The notes beneath the pieces were generated by a model. The model did no database searches. It worked only from the letters and a program-made list of their open reading frames with translations, and was not told where the DNA came from. The position numbers and the translations under genes were made by a program. DNA of 64,000 nt from Gymnogyps californianus (Eukaryota; Chordata; Aves; Accipitriformes; Cathartidae), in the NCBI RefSeq assembly GCF_018139145.2, contig NC_059472.1, positions 100,452,877 through 100,516,876 on the forward strand, given 5' to 3'. Below are positions 51,601 through 64,000 of the stretch, piece by piece. Each line of letters opens with the position of its first letter. Within the stretch, counting starts at the first letter, position 1.

Positions 51601-54139
51601 CTATTTACTTGCTCAGGTGACCTCCAGGAAATGAAGACAGAAGATCATGCTTTATGGAAGTAATCTAAAAGACCTCTTTTTCTGCCATCTGCTTTCGTCT
51701 TAATGATAATCCACAAACTCTAGAAATGCAGATCTCTAGAGGCCAGCTTTTCAAATCTGCAAGACAAAATTTAAGCACTTACAAATTCCTGATTAGGCAC
51801 AGGTTTTCATGGTGGTGATGAGTAATTATGCTCTTCACCTGAATTTTTTTTCTTATGGGGTTTGTTTTCAAGCAACACAAATAATGAACATGATCCATTT
51901 GAAAATGGTCACTGCTGGGTATGACTCTCAGCAGCTGGCCCTGCTGGAAATTTCAGTTTTGCATATGCACCAGGGGTGTGTTGACTTAATACAATGGTGA
52001 TCATAGCTTTTCTTGTTTTTAATTGCTTACCTACATCGAATTATAATTATCAATTTTGGCCACTTTTGAGTGGGAGCGAAGAGAAGGTAGGAGGCAAATG
52101 TATGACAGAGACAGGTTAGCAACTGGATAAAAATTCTGCATTTCTCTAAAAACAAACAAAACCCTGTCTGCCGATGGGGTCAAAAGGAAATAACTCTGGC
52201 CACCCTTTCTTTGAGTTTTAACAACTTACTCTTCCCCCTTCAGTAGAATTCCTCATTAGGCATCTGTTCATAGTCTCTACTTGTTTGTATTTTGCTCTGA
52301 GCCTCATCGTTTTCTTGGAGTGGAGTGCCGACAGCTATAGCTCAGGGGCTGGGCAGGGCCGGCTCCCGTGCAGAAAGGCAATCCCCAGCACAAAAAGCAC
52401 CAAGAGATTTTGTTGTCTTGTGATCAGACACAGGAGCTAATATATTTCTCTGTTGAACAGCAGAAAGCACTTACACTGCACTGTTCTTTCAGTTGGCAAA
52501 ATATAGCACAGGTAGAGAAAGTCAAAAAGCTGGAGTGAAGGAAAGTAAGTAGCAAGGTGGGAGGATCTGGGCTTTTAGGCAGTGTGCTCTATGGGAAACA
52601 GTAATGGAGTGCAGGAATGAAGTACACGCTGCTTTTGGTTGCCTTGCTGTACGTGCGGCATTAGAATAGGAATACCATTGGGCAGTCCCTTTATATTTAT
52701 TCAGTAGTTATAGGAAAAGCGCATTTTGAGAAATTGATAACTTGCACAGTGTGCTTATACTTCCAGATAAACAAATATATAATAATTTAATTGTTCTGTA
52801 AGATATTTTTTGCAATCATTGAAGGGCTTAATATTCTTTTTCTAGCAGCACTGCTTTTATGTAGCAAACAAAATTTCCATAAAATATTAGTGCCTTAATG
52901 CATACATGAGAAGCCCTACTCTGTTAACCTTAGTTCATGAGAATTGTCTGTTATTGTGCACTTCTGTTCTTTTTCTTAGTTTGATAGGTAACTTGGAAAA
53001 ACACTATCTGTTGATTGAAGTTACTTGCAGTATTAAAACAGTGATAAGTAATTGCTGACAGATCCAGACCAGATAACCACTTAGTGAAAACTTCCTAAAT
53101 GAAAATGTTTTAAATCAAGCTGAGAGCATGTAATACACAATTCTGAAATAACATGGACATGGTCTTAAAAATCTTTTTGATGGTAATTGTAATTCTGCAT
53201 ACTGTAATCTTAAAAAAAATGTGAAGTCCTTTATATTGGTTGAACTGTGAAATTTAGAGCATTTGTTATTCTATGAGTCACATGTATGTGTTCTGACAAC
53301 TATGGCAAGTTTGGGGGCTTATTTACATACAGTTATCACACAGCAGTGTAAATGAATATGAGATACATCCTGGTTTTGTTGCTTTGCACTGAGGATGACT
53401 GCCCCGCACTCCAGGAAATAATATTATGCAACTTTTTGCATTTTTAACTTATTTGACTACATGCCACAGTGATAATAAATCAACAATAATCCATTGCATA
53501 CCTATGCTGAGTTTTGTAGTGTTTTAATATATGTCTGTAGATGATTTTATGTACAACTTTTGAAATATGTTGTTTCCTCAAATATTTTACTTGAGATAGA
53601 TAAGACTTGTGATCTTTCTGCTTGTGTATTTTTAAAACAGTATAGCAACAGCTTGTTCGGGCTTTTGGTGTAAGCTGAAAGCTTATGATGGTACTCTGTA
53701 AGGGGGGAAACCAGCTTCAAGTTCTTTTTGGGAGAGCATTTAGGAAGTCAGTGTGTACAGCATTGTAATTCAGTTGTCTTGAGTCATCCCAGATTGTCAG
53801 CCTGGTGGGAATGGGTTGCAGTAGCACTTGTGAAACTTGAAGGCAGGATGACAGATCTCACAGGCATTGGCAAATCACTAAACATTTCCTGTACTCTGTT
53901 TACCTCCCATACCTTGCCTTCCTGGCCATCCTTCTTTACATCCCTTCTGCTCTACCAGTTCCTGTGTCACCTGCTGCTTCTGCCTTATACGGGCTCACCC
54001 CGGTGCCCTCTGTTTTCCCTTTCTTGGCCTGGCACACCTGAGTGCTGGTAGTGGCTGGCAGACCAACCTCCTGTCGACATACTCTTAGATTTATTTATTA
54101 TTATGTTTTTGAAATGATGCTCCTGTCCTCATCCACCTC

Positions 54140-54200
54140 AAAAAAAAAAAAAAAAAAAAAAAACCAAACCAAAAACCAACAAACCCCAACAAAACAACTC
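54140..54200 (+). repeat. A24 tract followed by an A/C-rich run
   Basis: Twenty-four consecutive A residues at 54140-54163 are followed by CAAAC/CCAAA units to about 54200. It is the longest A homopolymer in the window. It could be a retroposon tail or a simple microsatellite; I saw no AATAAA signal within 30 bp upstream. Confidence 0.9.
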
Positions 54201-55172
54201 AGGAAAATAAAATGCACAAGAACCTTGGTCTAAATGGACAGCACTCTAACACAGAGTACTGAAAATTCCTTGTTAACTATCTTCCTCTTTGTACCTGGCA
54301 TACTAACAGCAAGGGTGAATTCGATTAGCCTTCTAGCTATGCAAAGCAATTCAGAAGTAAAACAGTAAAATGGTGAAATTCCAGCAAAAGTGCCTGAACT
54401 AGTCTTTAGAGCATTCTTTGGAAATGTTCATGCGTTCTTTAGAAAAGTTCATGCAATCTCCGCTGCTGGGAATGGGGAACAAAGAGAAAAGACAACCCAG
54501 AATGAGTGCCTTGAAGTGCTAAAGTCTTTTTAAATATGGATTTTTCATGAAAAATGGTTGAATGAGAGGTCCCCTCTGAGTTTAAGCTTTCATTTAATAA
54601 ATTAAGTAGACTCTTACTTTTTATTTAATAGTTACATCATCTTTATTGAAGTCAGCATAACAAAGAACTTTGAGTATAAATGAGAAATGCTTGAGATGGT
54701 CTTTCATCCAACTACCAGCACATATTTCTATGATGTGCTGCAATGATGTGTTTTGTTTGATATCAGTTATCCTTGATAAATTTAGAGCAATAACTTCTTT
54801 GGATGGAAGATCGGGGTTTTTTTGTTCCTTCCCCCTTTTCTTCCTTCAGTGTAGAAGTGGATGAAATGTTTCAAGGGTTGGAATGGAGATGAGATGTGTT
54901 AACAGAGAACGCTGTTAACTTAGGTAGATTAAAGGATCTGCAGTAAAGACTTCAGGTATAATAATTCTTCTTTTACTGCCCCTTCAGCCCACTTCAGTGT
55001 CTATCTAGATATGTGCCGCTGTGAGAAGTGGATAATAACTAACCAGATAGGTATGAGGAGATTCAGTATTTAAATGAGCACTTGAAAATTTAAGTGAAAG
55101 GTATTGTGTATTACCGAGGCATACTCTATTGCTACTGGAAAAGGAATATTTTAATGGTCTTAGTGTTCACCT

Positions 55173-55186
55173 CCCCCCCCCCCCCC
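55173..55186 (+). repeat. C14 homopolymer
   Basis: Fourteen consecutive C residues (G14 on the minus strand). Confidence 0.9.
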
Positions 55187-58100
55187 AATTTTAAGATGTT
55201 GAGGGTATAAAATACACTGTTACAGAAGGTATTTGGTAGCTACACTAGCTATATCCCTGTAGCTAGATTCTGTACACAGAGTTACAAAGGCCTTCATTTG
55301 TATTGCTTGCTCACTGGTGGTTTTTCGTTTGTCAGTTGTTTCTGAAGCTACTGATGAGTAATTAAGACCCTATTTTAAGGGGGAAGGAGAACATGTGAGA
55401 AGCAACACAATTCAAATAAAGTAGGTGCCTTTAATTAGTACAAGAAGAGTTCAAGGTCTCTTAAATTTGTCTAATAAACTTAAGACAATAAATCAGATCA
55501 TAGTGTGTTCAATATAAGAACATACTAAACATGCAAATACATACTGACATGACCTCTTATTTTGTTTTACTGGTTGATCTCAGAATTTTTTTTTTCCCTG
55601 AGGCTAGCTAATGTATACAGTATGCTTGAGAGGCTATCTGAGGGATAGCGGTTTTGTTTTCATGTAAGATTTTACAAAGTACTCTTCTACTCCACGTTGT
55701 AAGTTTATTCCTCGTTTATCTATAGTCTGAGAAAAGGGTTCCTAGCTGACAGCGAGTTTCACGTGTAAACGCTTCCAGGTCTGAGCTGGTAAGCAGCATT
55801 CCAGAAGCTGTCTACCCTGCAGCCAAGGTATGGGGTCGCCCCCTGCCATGTAACTCTTGTAAATTACCAAACTGTTTAACACGGACAGATTCACCTTGTT
55901 GTGGGGTAAGGAATTCTGACCTGGCTTACGTGAATTATTCAGCCGAGACCCCGTCAGTCAGAGCCCACAGAAAGCTTCACCTTTGAGGCCTCAGTTCTAA
56001 AGCAGATTGACATAAATTAGCTTCTACAACAGTGCAGTCCTAATGTATCACAGGTCTTGGGGAAAAAGAACATAAATGCTGAAAATTTGCATTCAGAATA
56101 ATAAAACAATCAATTTTTGGTTGTTCTGGCAAACTAGAAATTCTTATTTCAGCTTCTGCTGTATGTCTTGCAGTATTACTCGGGTATGTAGCATACTATA
56201 CTTTTTCAAAATTAGATAATGTGTTTGTGTGAAGAAATTACTTTTTCCCCCTCACTTTTTCACTGTTTACACTTGTGAAAGTATGTATGCACATAATAAA
56301 TACTGCAAAAGGAAGATTTCTGGTATCTGGTACTTTTTATAACTAAAACTTTACATATGCCGTGAATTGTTCTTTAATGTGGTGGTATCTTCATGCTTCC
56401 CTAGATTTCTCAGAGCTCAATTTAATTCTTATTTAGTGAGCAATACTTGTTAGTGAATCTCTGTTGTTTTGGTATTTAGGAGCATTTGTTTTGATAATGT
56501 TGTCTTCTAATAGCAGAGTTCAAGATCAAATGTTGACCTTCATAACCATAGTTCAAAATCATCTGATGCCTATCACGAGTCTTTAGACTATTCAGCACGT
56601 TCAATTTATTGTAAATACTGGTTTGATAGAAACGAGGCCAAATTTTCCAGAGGCTCACATATTTAAGAGTAAGATTTCTGTGGTTTACGTGGACTGACTT
56701 TCCGGCTTTTACTTCTCCTGCTTGAGACAAGTTCACTCTATCAGAAATCTTTGTGGAAGTAATGGTGTCTGAAATCCTGCATCAATAACCCCAGGTTTCT
56801 GAGAGGAATAGCATGAACTAATAGTGTTCAGACAGTTGATGGTTGATAGTTGCCCTCCTCCAGGAGAAGTTGTTGATTCTTTAGAATACTGAGTCATAAA
56901 TGTTGTGTTGGTCATTCAAGTATGTTAAATCATTAATCGAAACTGTGGTTGGGATAACAGAAGTAACAAAAATATGAATTTTTTTCTATTGGGGCTTACT
57001 TACCTGGGGTAGTTTCAAGTTTTGTGCATTTTTTTTAAAGCAGGTAATTAGAAACTTTGCTGCTCTGCTGCTTCTAGTTGCTGTAGGTGGTGCTTAAAAA
57101 TTCTTGATACCATACAGTGGTGTTTGTGTTTCTTGTGAAATGGTATAGTGTCTTTGGAATATTTTCTAAACAGTGCTTGTTAGATGTGTGTTGGAAGTAG
57201 CTGGGAATATTTAGCCTGTTAGCTTCTCAGGCACATAGTTTTTAAGGCAAAAACCAGATTTTTCTTGCAAAGCAAATGACTTGTTAAATAGCTGGAAACA
57301 GCAACTGAACTATCAGTCTGTAATTCCATTAGTTTTGTTCTTTACCAAGAACGCTTTTTTAACCTTGGACAAACAGTAGTTTCCTCAGCTTTCCAAAGAG
57401 AGAGATTTTCTTCTGTCTTCAAGTAAAGCCATGATCTGTGATGATTTTATGAGAATTTCTTAAATTCATACCATATGACAATATGATCGTATTTTGATAT
57501 AGTTCTTTTACTGAATTTGGTAAGACCCTCTCTATTTTCATGCCGTTATCATAGCAGACAGTGGTGATTTTCAGTAAAACTGGCAAGCTCCCCTTCCCTC
57601 CCCTGCTTCCCTCCCACTATCAGTGGTGAGGAGTCCTTGTTGATAGTAACTTCTACTTCACTCTTCCAGGAAGCCTGCTTATAAACAGAGAGGTATCTTG
57701 CTCCCCCCCCATTGATTAGCTCGTACTGGGAATGCAAACAAAACTGGTTTTGCTATTTTTATACGCAACAGATGGGCAGCTTCTGCTGGAGTGAGATTCA
57801 CTTGACAAATGGAAGTTCAGCGTAACAAGGTGCCTTCCTACGCAACTATTTGTCCCTCTGACCTGTTTGGACTGTTCGTCTGGTTTCCAAACTGAACAGT
57901 GTTTTTCAGAAAACTTTAAACATGACATTTAAGTGCGTCTATATTTTTACCATAAACATTGTTCTACCCAAAATGAGATGATACTTATTTTTGAGCTGAC
58001 TGTGTCAAGTAAAGATGAAATCATAAATGGATTTCAAACTGATAGTTCGGTAAGGATTAGTGACTGTATGAAGCTGGTTCTCTTCAGTGGGGATTATCTC

Positions 58101-61100
58101 AGCAAATAATGTGTTTAACATTCAGAAAGAACTAAAGAAACAGGTAAAATTATCTGAGAAGAAAAATTTAGACTGAGTTGAGACTTGTGTGGGAACAGTT
58201 CCTTAGTCCACAATTCTGTAATAAAGAAGGGTAGGGAATATGGAATACAGGTCTAATCAGGTGATGTTAAGGCAGCTTTTTTTAGATATACGTAGGAAAC
58301 GGGGGGGGAAAAGTGGAAAATTATACAAACTGAGGGTTACATAATCTAGATTTTTGGCAAAGAGAAGCTAATGTTAAGGGAATATCTATGGTGGGGAGCC
58401 CTAAGAATAAGGGCAAGGCTATGGACTTTAGAACTAAAAAGAGAGATCCTACCAATTTTGAAGTGGTACTTAGGATATACTAAGGATGTATAATAAATAT
58501 ACATATTTATACAAAGTGTATAAATCTACTAGCTTTTTTTAAACGCCATAGGCTGTGGTAATAATTGATGGATGTTAAATTTAACAAATCTTGGAATGCT
58601 GAGAAAATTCCATCAGACCAGGAGAATGCTAATATTGGGTTAATACTAAAAGAAACGATAACAACAACAAAGTATGATGCTCCAGCCTGTTGATTTAATC
58701 AGGAGCTCTCTATCCTAGAGAGAGCTGTATACTAGGCAAAAGATAGGAGAGCATAATTTGTAGTCCATAGAAGACACTGTTATTGATAATCATGGAAAAA
58801 GCATCCAGTGTGCCAGTCTGGTATTTATGCTCTTTCTGAAATACTGGCTGATGGTCATGTGGCAGGTGGAGTACTGCATTTATAGAAGGAAGGGTACATA
58901 TAGCTGGGGAGTCTGAGAGCAACAGGAAAGAGAATATAGGCTTTCAAACAGCTCCCAAGCACTTTCTGTGGTACAATTAGGAATTGAAGTGTGTGTTGTA
59001 TGGATTGGATAAATTTTGGAAGAAGATGGCTGGATAATACCAGCTATAGTCCATAGCCTCAGCGGTAATTTCTCTAAATTAGCACTATATGACTTCCTTT
59101 TGTAGTAACATACAGCAAATACTGTTATGGGGAAACTGTTGGCATCTTGAACAGTTTCTTTTCAAGTTATATGTCCCTTTTATTATGTTCAGCTTTGCAG
59201 AAAGAAAATTAATAATAAAAATCAAAACATTTTGGGTATTATTGGTCAATATTAAATCCAATAAATGTGTTGCAAATTCTCTAGTATCAGGATGTGGAAT
59301 ACCGATAGAGTGGGAATAGTTTGTAACATATTAGTTAAACTGTATAGTAAGTTGAAAATATGGAGAGAGTATCATTGCCCATTTTGATGTCAAGGTCAAA
59401 TGCACACGGTTTAGAATACAGAACATGAAATGAAGGAGTTGGCTTTTTAAAATTTATAACTTCTGAGAGTTATGTGCAAACTCTCAAATTATTCATGTAC
59501 CTTTAGAGCTTGAGCAGTCCTATTGAATATTATAACTTATTGTGAACACCACACATGCTCTGGTTTTGTGCTTTAAAATTAATAAAGCTAATGTATGAAT
59601 AGTAAAATATTTATCTGCTTACTTTTTCTTCTGGGTTACTTTTTAAAGCAAAAGTTGTTAGAGGCACAGTTTGAGATAAGTTTGCTGCAGCAAATAATAC
59701 TTTTCTAATTTGGTATCTGCATTATGGACATTGTGATTTTCTGATACTGAAGATATTTCAAACTGGGTGGAAACAGTTTATCCATTGAAGTGTTATTTTA
59801 GATGCAACTATTTCTGTAGAGAGGGAAATAATTCAGAAAATAAGTATAATACAATATCTCTTTAAGCTAACCTTGCTTTACACATAGGGTCTTGTCTGAG
59901 CCTGCCTAATTCCTGTCAGAGGGAAGATGCTCTTGCATATAACATCTGATAGCTTTTTCAGAAAGTGGCAAATACTGACAGAAGTCATAGAGTAAGTGGG
60001 TATTCCGTAAATTGATATATATTGTGAACAGAGGCGGAAAGTAAGAGTAATTTTTGGTACGCTCATGGGAGTAGGGAGGGAGAATGTAGCTATAACAACA
60101 TTTTAAGGAGAGTGCATTGGGAGTGAAGGCTCTCAAGGCTTCTGAAGGTCATCAGAGTAGATCTGACCTTCACTTGACCCATTATCAGGGCACAGAACAG
60201 GCTAAGAGCTTTAATTTAAAAAAAAAAAGGAAAAAAGGCAAATGAGCAGTGCAGCACTGTCTAGCTCTATGGAAAGGAATTATTAAAACCAGGTAAGCAA
60301 CCTAAGATGTTTGCTCCTTAGTGTTTTATACTGTTAAATCTAAGATGCCTTAAAAAAAATTCTATCAGGTTGAGCTGCTGGTAACAGCGATGTAGAACTT
60401 ACCTTTTTACTTCTGCAATTCTGTAGTGTATTTTGAAATAAGTATGCATGTAACGTACTTAAGTACATGCTTACTGTCCCTTCCTGAAGAATTTAACCTG
60501 CCTTCTGCTGATATAGGTAGGCATATATCCTACAGATACAGAGTTTTGTATTGTCTTAAATAAGGTTAACACACACTTTGGTCCCCCGAGTGCTACAGAA
60601 ACCTGGAGCGTGTTGTCCGATAGCAAGACACGTGAAAAGTTGATGAATGGGGCTCAGATTTTGAAAGGAGCTTCAGAGAGCGCGGTGCTCAACTTCCTAA
60701 TTTGAGCTTTATTTAACAGAAAAGTTCTGACTCCCTCTGGCACCTGTTTAAAAACAAACTTCTGCTTGATGACAGAGGAAGATCTTCCTGTGTGTAGACT
60801 GTTCAGAATAAAGGCTTAATCACTGTAAGAATTACCTATTTAACATTTTGAATCTTTGTATATAGGCTATGGTAGGAAAAAATCATGATGTTTATTAATG
60901 AAGTATTATTTCAAAGAAAACATATTATACACTTAGTGCAATCAGTCTGAAAAATGTACTTGAGTCACTATGGAAATCTGGAAGAAAAATATGAGAAATC
61001 TTTTAGAGCAAATTTCAGAGGTGTAAGTTGTGCAATTAGCACTTCTCCCATCCTCTCAAATTCTGCAGTGAGAACTGTAGAACAGAATTTCTTTGAAACT

Positions 61101-61375
61101 CCTGGTAGGAGCAGATGTATTTCTTTTCCAAAGTTTCATAACAGGGGGATAATTTCCAGTGAGATTCAGTAGAGTTCTGAGCTGCATCAAGTGGGCTTAA
61201 TGCAGAGCATTGCATTATTTAGTATCATTTCCGGATGTGAGATGTCTTGAAGTCTGCAGAGATGTATGTTGTATTATAAATAGAAACAAATTAAAAATAT
61301 GAAGTGGTTGCATAGGAAATGCTGTTTGAGCAGTTAATATTGCTTAGAGGCATTTAAAGGTTGATGATGATATTA

Positions 61376-61414
61376 TTATTAACTGTTTATATGTTTATTA
61401 ACTGTTTATATGTT
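61376..61414 (+). repeat. Tandem duplication, two copies of a 19-bp unit
   Basis: 'ttattaactgtttatatg' plus one T is present twice without mismatch. Confidence 0.93.
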
Positions 61415-62524
61415 ACAGAGAAACTTGAATGTTACAACTTTTGCATGATTTTACTATGTGTCTGAAGTCCAGGGAGAGAGCTTTAACGCTGAGGGCCTTT
61501 TTCATTAGAACATTAATAAGGACATGAATCTGTCGTACAAAGACGTTTTGGGAGCCTCAGGAACATACAGCCAGAGTCTGCCTCCATTTTCTGTACAGAC
61601 CTGTGGGTGATCGCTCATCAGAAACGGGACTGAGAAAAAGTTTGGAAGTTGTTACAGAAACTTTATCTGTAAAGCACCTAGCTTATTTTGCATAGGACTT
61701 GCAAAATAACCTTTAAAAATTATTCATTACTCTCATGATAGATTATAATCTTTAAAAAGCCACTGATCAATAGCATACTGCAATGAGGCCTTTCTCCTGA
61801 CATTCCTGATAACTGGGATGGGAGATAAAACTGTGAAATCCTGGTAAAGTGTTATATGTGGTTTACTGTGCTCAAATCGTTACTGCTGCCGATTATATGC
61901 TGCAAATTTAGTACTGCGTAGTATTAGAGCCTGCTTATTCCTCAAAAATAGAATATTCCTTCTATGTGTATGCACAGGTAAAGAGGTGCTATAAAGATGG
62001 TGGTATTAATCTGTGAGAATTAAAGTTTATGGGAAATTTGGAAGGGGAAAAAAAAGGAAATAGAGCTGTGGGAGTAAAGTAGTTGTTGTCATGTGCATAT
62101 ATTTATATTCAAGCCACATGGGATTGCTGTTTGTTAGAAACGTTTAGTGTTAAGACATAGGAGCTAATGTTTGTTGCTTGAGTCCTTTAAATTGTTCTGA
62201 TCTTTCAGATATGCATGTGACCTAAAACTTTCATGAGCCCATGCATTTATTATTATCTCTATGAAATGCCTGGCAGTGTATTAAACTTGTAGAATATTAT
62301 ATATCGTGAAAACTACTAGAATGATATCTTGGTTATTTTAGGAAACATTCTTAGGCAAGCTAATATGCTTAGAGAAATTACCTCTTCAGCTCTGATAGAA
62401 GTTACAATTTTTAGCTCTTTAAATAATACATTTTGAACTAGATTTAGATTACTAAATGGGGAATTAATTTCTCAGAGCTACTTCTAGGGCTTGTCTCTTT
62501 CTCTTCCTTCTCTCAGCACCCTTT

Positions 62525-62564
62525 CCCCCGCGCCCCCCCCCCCCCCCCCGCGCCCCCCCCCCCC
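62525..62564 (+). repeat. C-rich tract with two CGCG interruptions
   Basis: C5, GCG, C17, GCG, C12. It is the most extreme composition in the window; the minus strand is an almost pure G run. Confidence 0.93.
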
Positions 62565-63424
62565 AATATTTTCCCACCCATACACATCAAAAAGCTTGAA
62601 CCAGAATGGAAGGAAGCGCGCTGCATAAATTGTTAGTGACAAGCAGATGTAGCTAGTCTGATCAGTCCCACTTCACAGTGGGAGTGCACTAAAGCCATCT
62701 TACACTGCTTGATGCACTTTTGAGCTTCCTGCTTTCTAATAGCATCTTCTCCCTTCCTATGCTTAAGCATCAGTGACAACTACTGAGTGGAGAATTTTTC
62801 CAGCAGTGTACAGGCAAAAGCAAAGGGCAGTCGTCGTTCATGTCACCCGGGAATTTAATTTTTGTTTTGTTTTTGATAATGTGATTAAAAATGCCTGAGT
62901 AGAAAAAGACAAAATCATATTTCTTCTCTTCAGAAGTAGGATTAGCTTCTTAAGTAATCATCATACACTTTTGAATCTGTACATGTAACCACAGACTCAA
63001 AACTTCAGTCTCTTAAGAAAATAAGATAGTAATATCTCTTTGGTTTGTATCGTAGCATGTGCTGCAAGGCCCTTCTAAAACATCAAGTTAAAGCAGTGTA
63101 GGAGTCTGTTGCTTTCAGGAACTGTGAATTAGTGTGAGTGTAGAAGCACTAAGATGTTCTACCAATACAGAAACCAGATTTTTCTGTCCAACAAACATGT
63201 ATGTCAAAGTGTAGTCCATGGAGAATTGTTTGGATCTTTACCATTCTTTTAGGTGTGGTATAAAACAATGAGAAATTAAAGATATTAATGAAGAGTTAGT
63301 TAACATAGCTTCATAATCTATTGTGATAAGGCTGTTGCCTAAGTGGCCTGTTGCAAAGAATATGAGATATATGGTGAGGACCAAGAAACATGAACCAACT
63401 CTCATGAGTCGCTCTCAGTTGTGA

Positions 63425-63827
63425 ATGTGACAAACATGACCAGGACGTTGAGGGAAGGCATTTATTCCTCTCTACTTGGTAGGGCTTCACCGGGATTACT
63501 GTGTTTTGGGTGTAGCGGAGGCAGTTGCGAGATGCAAGGAGACTGGAGCAGGTCCATTGGAGGACTACTAAAATGGTCAGGCTGTCATGAGTCCGGCACA
63601 TAGGAGGCTAGTGGATGATCTCATAGTAGTCTGTAATTACTTGAGAGGCAACTGCAGAGATTATGGAACCAAGCTCTTCTTGATCGGACCAAAAGACATA
63701 ACAAGTGACAGCAAGTTTTCCAGCCTTGGCTGGGTAACAATGTTGTCAGTAGTCCGGTTGTGAGCGGGAGGTTAGGCTAGATGACCTCTAGAAGTTCTTT
63801 CCAACCTGCATTTCCCTGATTCTATAA
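63425..63827 (+). mobile_element. CR1 LINE 3' part with internal deletions, plus strand
   Basis: The copy runs from a CR1 ORF2 3'-region match ('ttattcctctctacttggta') through 'ggaggactactaaaatggtc' to the 3' end, with 'ggctagatgacctctagaag', 'ttctttccaacctgca' and the terminal 'ctgattctata'. Compared with the usual order, part of the region before the 3' UTR is missing. About 400 bp remain; stops and frameshifts show it is inactive. The 5' border is approximate. Confidence 0.9.
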
Positions 63828-64000
63828 AAATGAGGTTAAACAGAGAGGATAAGAGACAGTACACTGTCTAGTCTGTTACTTCTATTGCTATTCAGATACT
63901 ATGATCATGAATAGGAATTAAATAAAACAGTCCTCATCTCATTAGATTAGGAAGAGCTTACTGGGCTTTACTGGAAGAGTTTAATGAATTAAAACAACAA
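63828..64000 (+). other. CDKAL1: CDKAL1 intron, end of window
   Basis: Unique AT-rich sequence; nothing recognised. The intron continues beyond the window because no acceptor plus next CDKAL1 exon was seen. Confidence 0.7.

Larger units (their letters stand above)
43307..54139 (+). other. CDKAL1: CDKAL1 intron, segment without exons
   Basis: AT-rich unique sequence with T16 (48565-48580) and A14 (48622-48635) tracts, A/C and T-rich runs near 47405-47452, a small direct duplication near 49408, a CpG-dense patch at 46715-46815 and possible conserved noncoding stretches at 52690-53060 and 53270-53500. No CDKAL1 exon with an AGCVPQ-type motif was found. ORFs of up to 139 codons have no recognisable features. 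Confidence 0.75.
54201..63424 (+). other. CDKAL1: CDKAL1 intron, segment without exons
   Basis: Unique AT-rich sequence with C-rich tracts (55173-55186 and 62525-62564), a 19-bp tandem duplication at 61376-61414 and a short inverted repeat at 58702-58725. The stretch from about 58180 to 58900 has the texture of a very old LINE relic, but I could not match it to a named family. No exon, tRNA or other RNA gene recognised. Confidence 0.72.

Noticed and set aside
1..64000. tRNA, snoRNA or other RNA genes; CRISPR; operons
   Set aside because: No tRNA B-box with matching A-box was seen, no regular repeat-spacer array, and the DNA is vertebrate intron.
1..64000. Neighbouring CDKAL1 exons (WGCSHNN or AGCVPQ motifs)
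   Set aside because: Looked for by eye in the sense direction and not found; a spliced alignment could still reveal a short exon I missed.

Overview
The window reads as bird nuclear DNA from inside one very large gene. Two things point to a bird: truncated CR1 LINE copies in both orientations, with the CR1 3' end ('agaatcacagaatgg' at 19150 on the opposite strand; 'ttccaacctgcatttccctgattctata' style ends at 42490 and 63827), and a short fragment opening with the 'tgtcctggtttcagctggga' motif of avian endogenous-retrovirus LTRs. The base composition is AT-rich, with many T/G or A/C simple-sequence tracts and no bacterial-type gene packing. The exact species cannot be told; a neoavian bird is my guess from the LTR motif.

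One coding exon could be recognised with certainty: 15872-15956 on the + strand, 85 bp, with a good acceptor and donor. It encodes the CDKAL1 segment [17 protein letters not shown], part of the N-terminal MTTase domain of the tRNA ms2t6A37 methylthiotransferase. Everything else appears to be the two introns around it: at least 15.9 kb upstream and at least 48 kb downstream. Long introns fit CDKAL1, which is several hundred kb long in mammals. I looked for the neighbouring exons, carrying the WGCSHNN-type and AGCVPQ-type cysteine motifs, and did not see them.

Layout: 1-15871 is an intron with simple repeats only. 15872-15956 is the exon. 15957-64000 is the next intron, holding a CR1 on the minus strand (about 19149-19911), an LTR scrap (25751-25790), a CR1 on the plus strand interrupted by a T/G-rich expansion (about 41505-42490), a small CR1 3' tail (43251-43306), another plus-strand CR1 (about 63425-63827), and poly-A, poly-T and poly-C tracts, the largest a C-rich block at 62525-62564. 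Several unique AT-rich stretches look like candidate conserved noncoding elements, but this cannot be shown from one sequence.

All other open reading frames (60-160 codons) look like chance ORFs or antisense/CR1 shadows. I found no RNA genes, CRISPR arrays or novel gene system.
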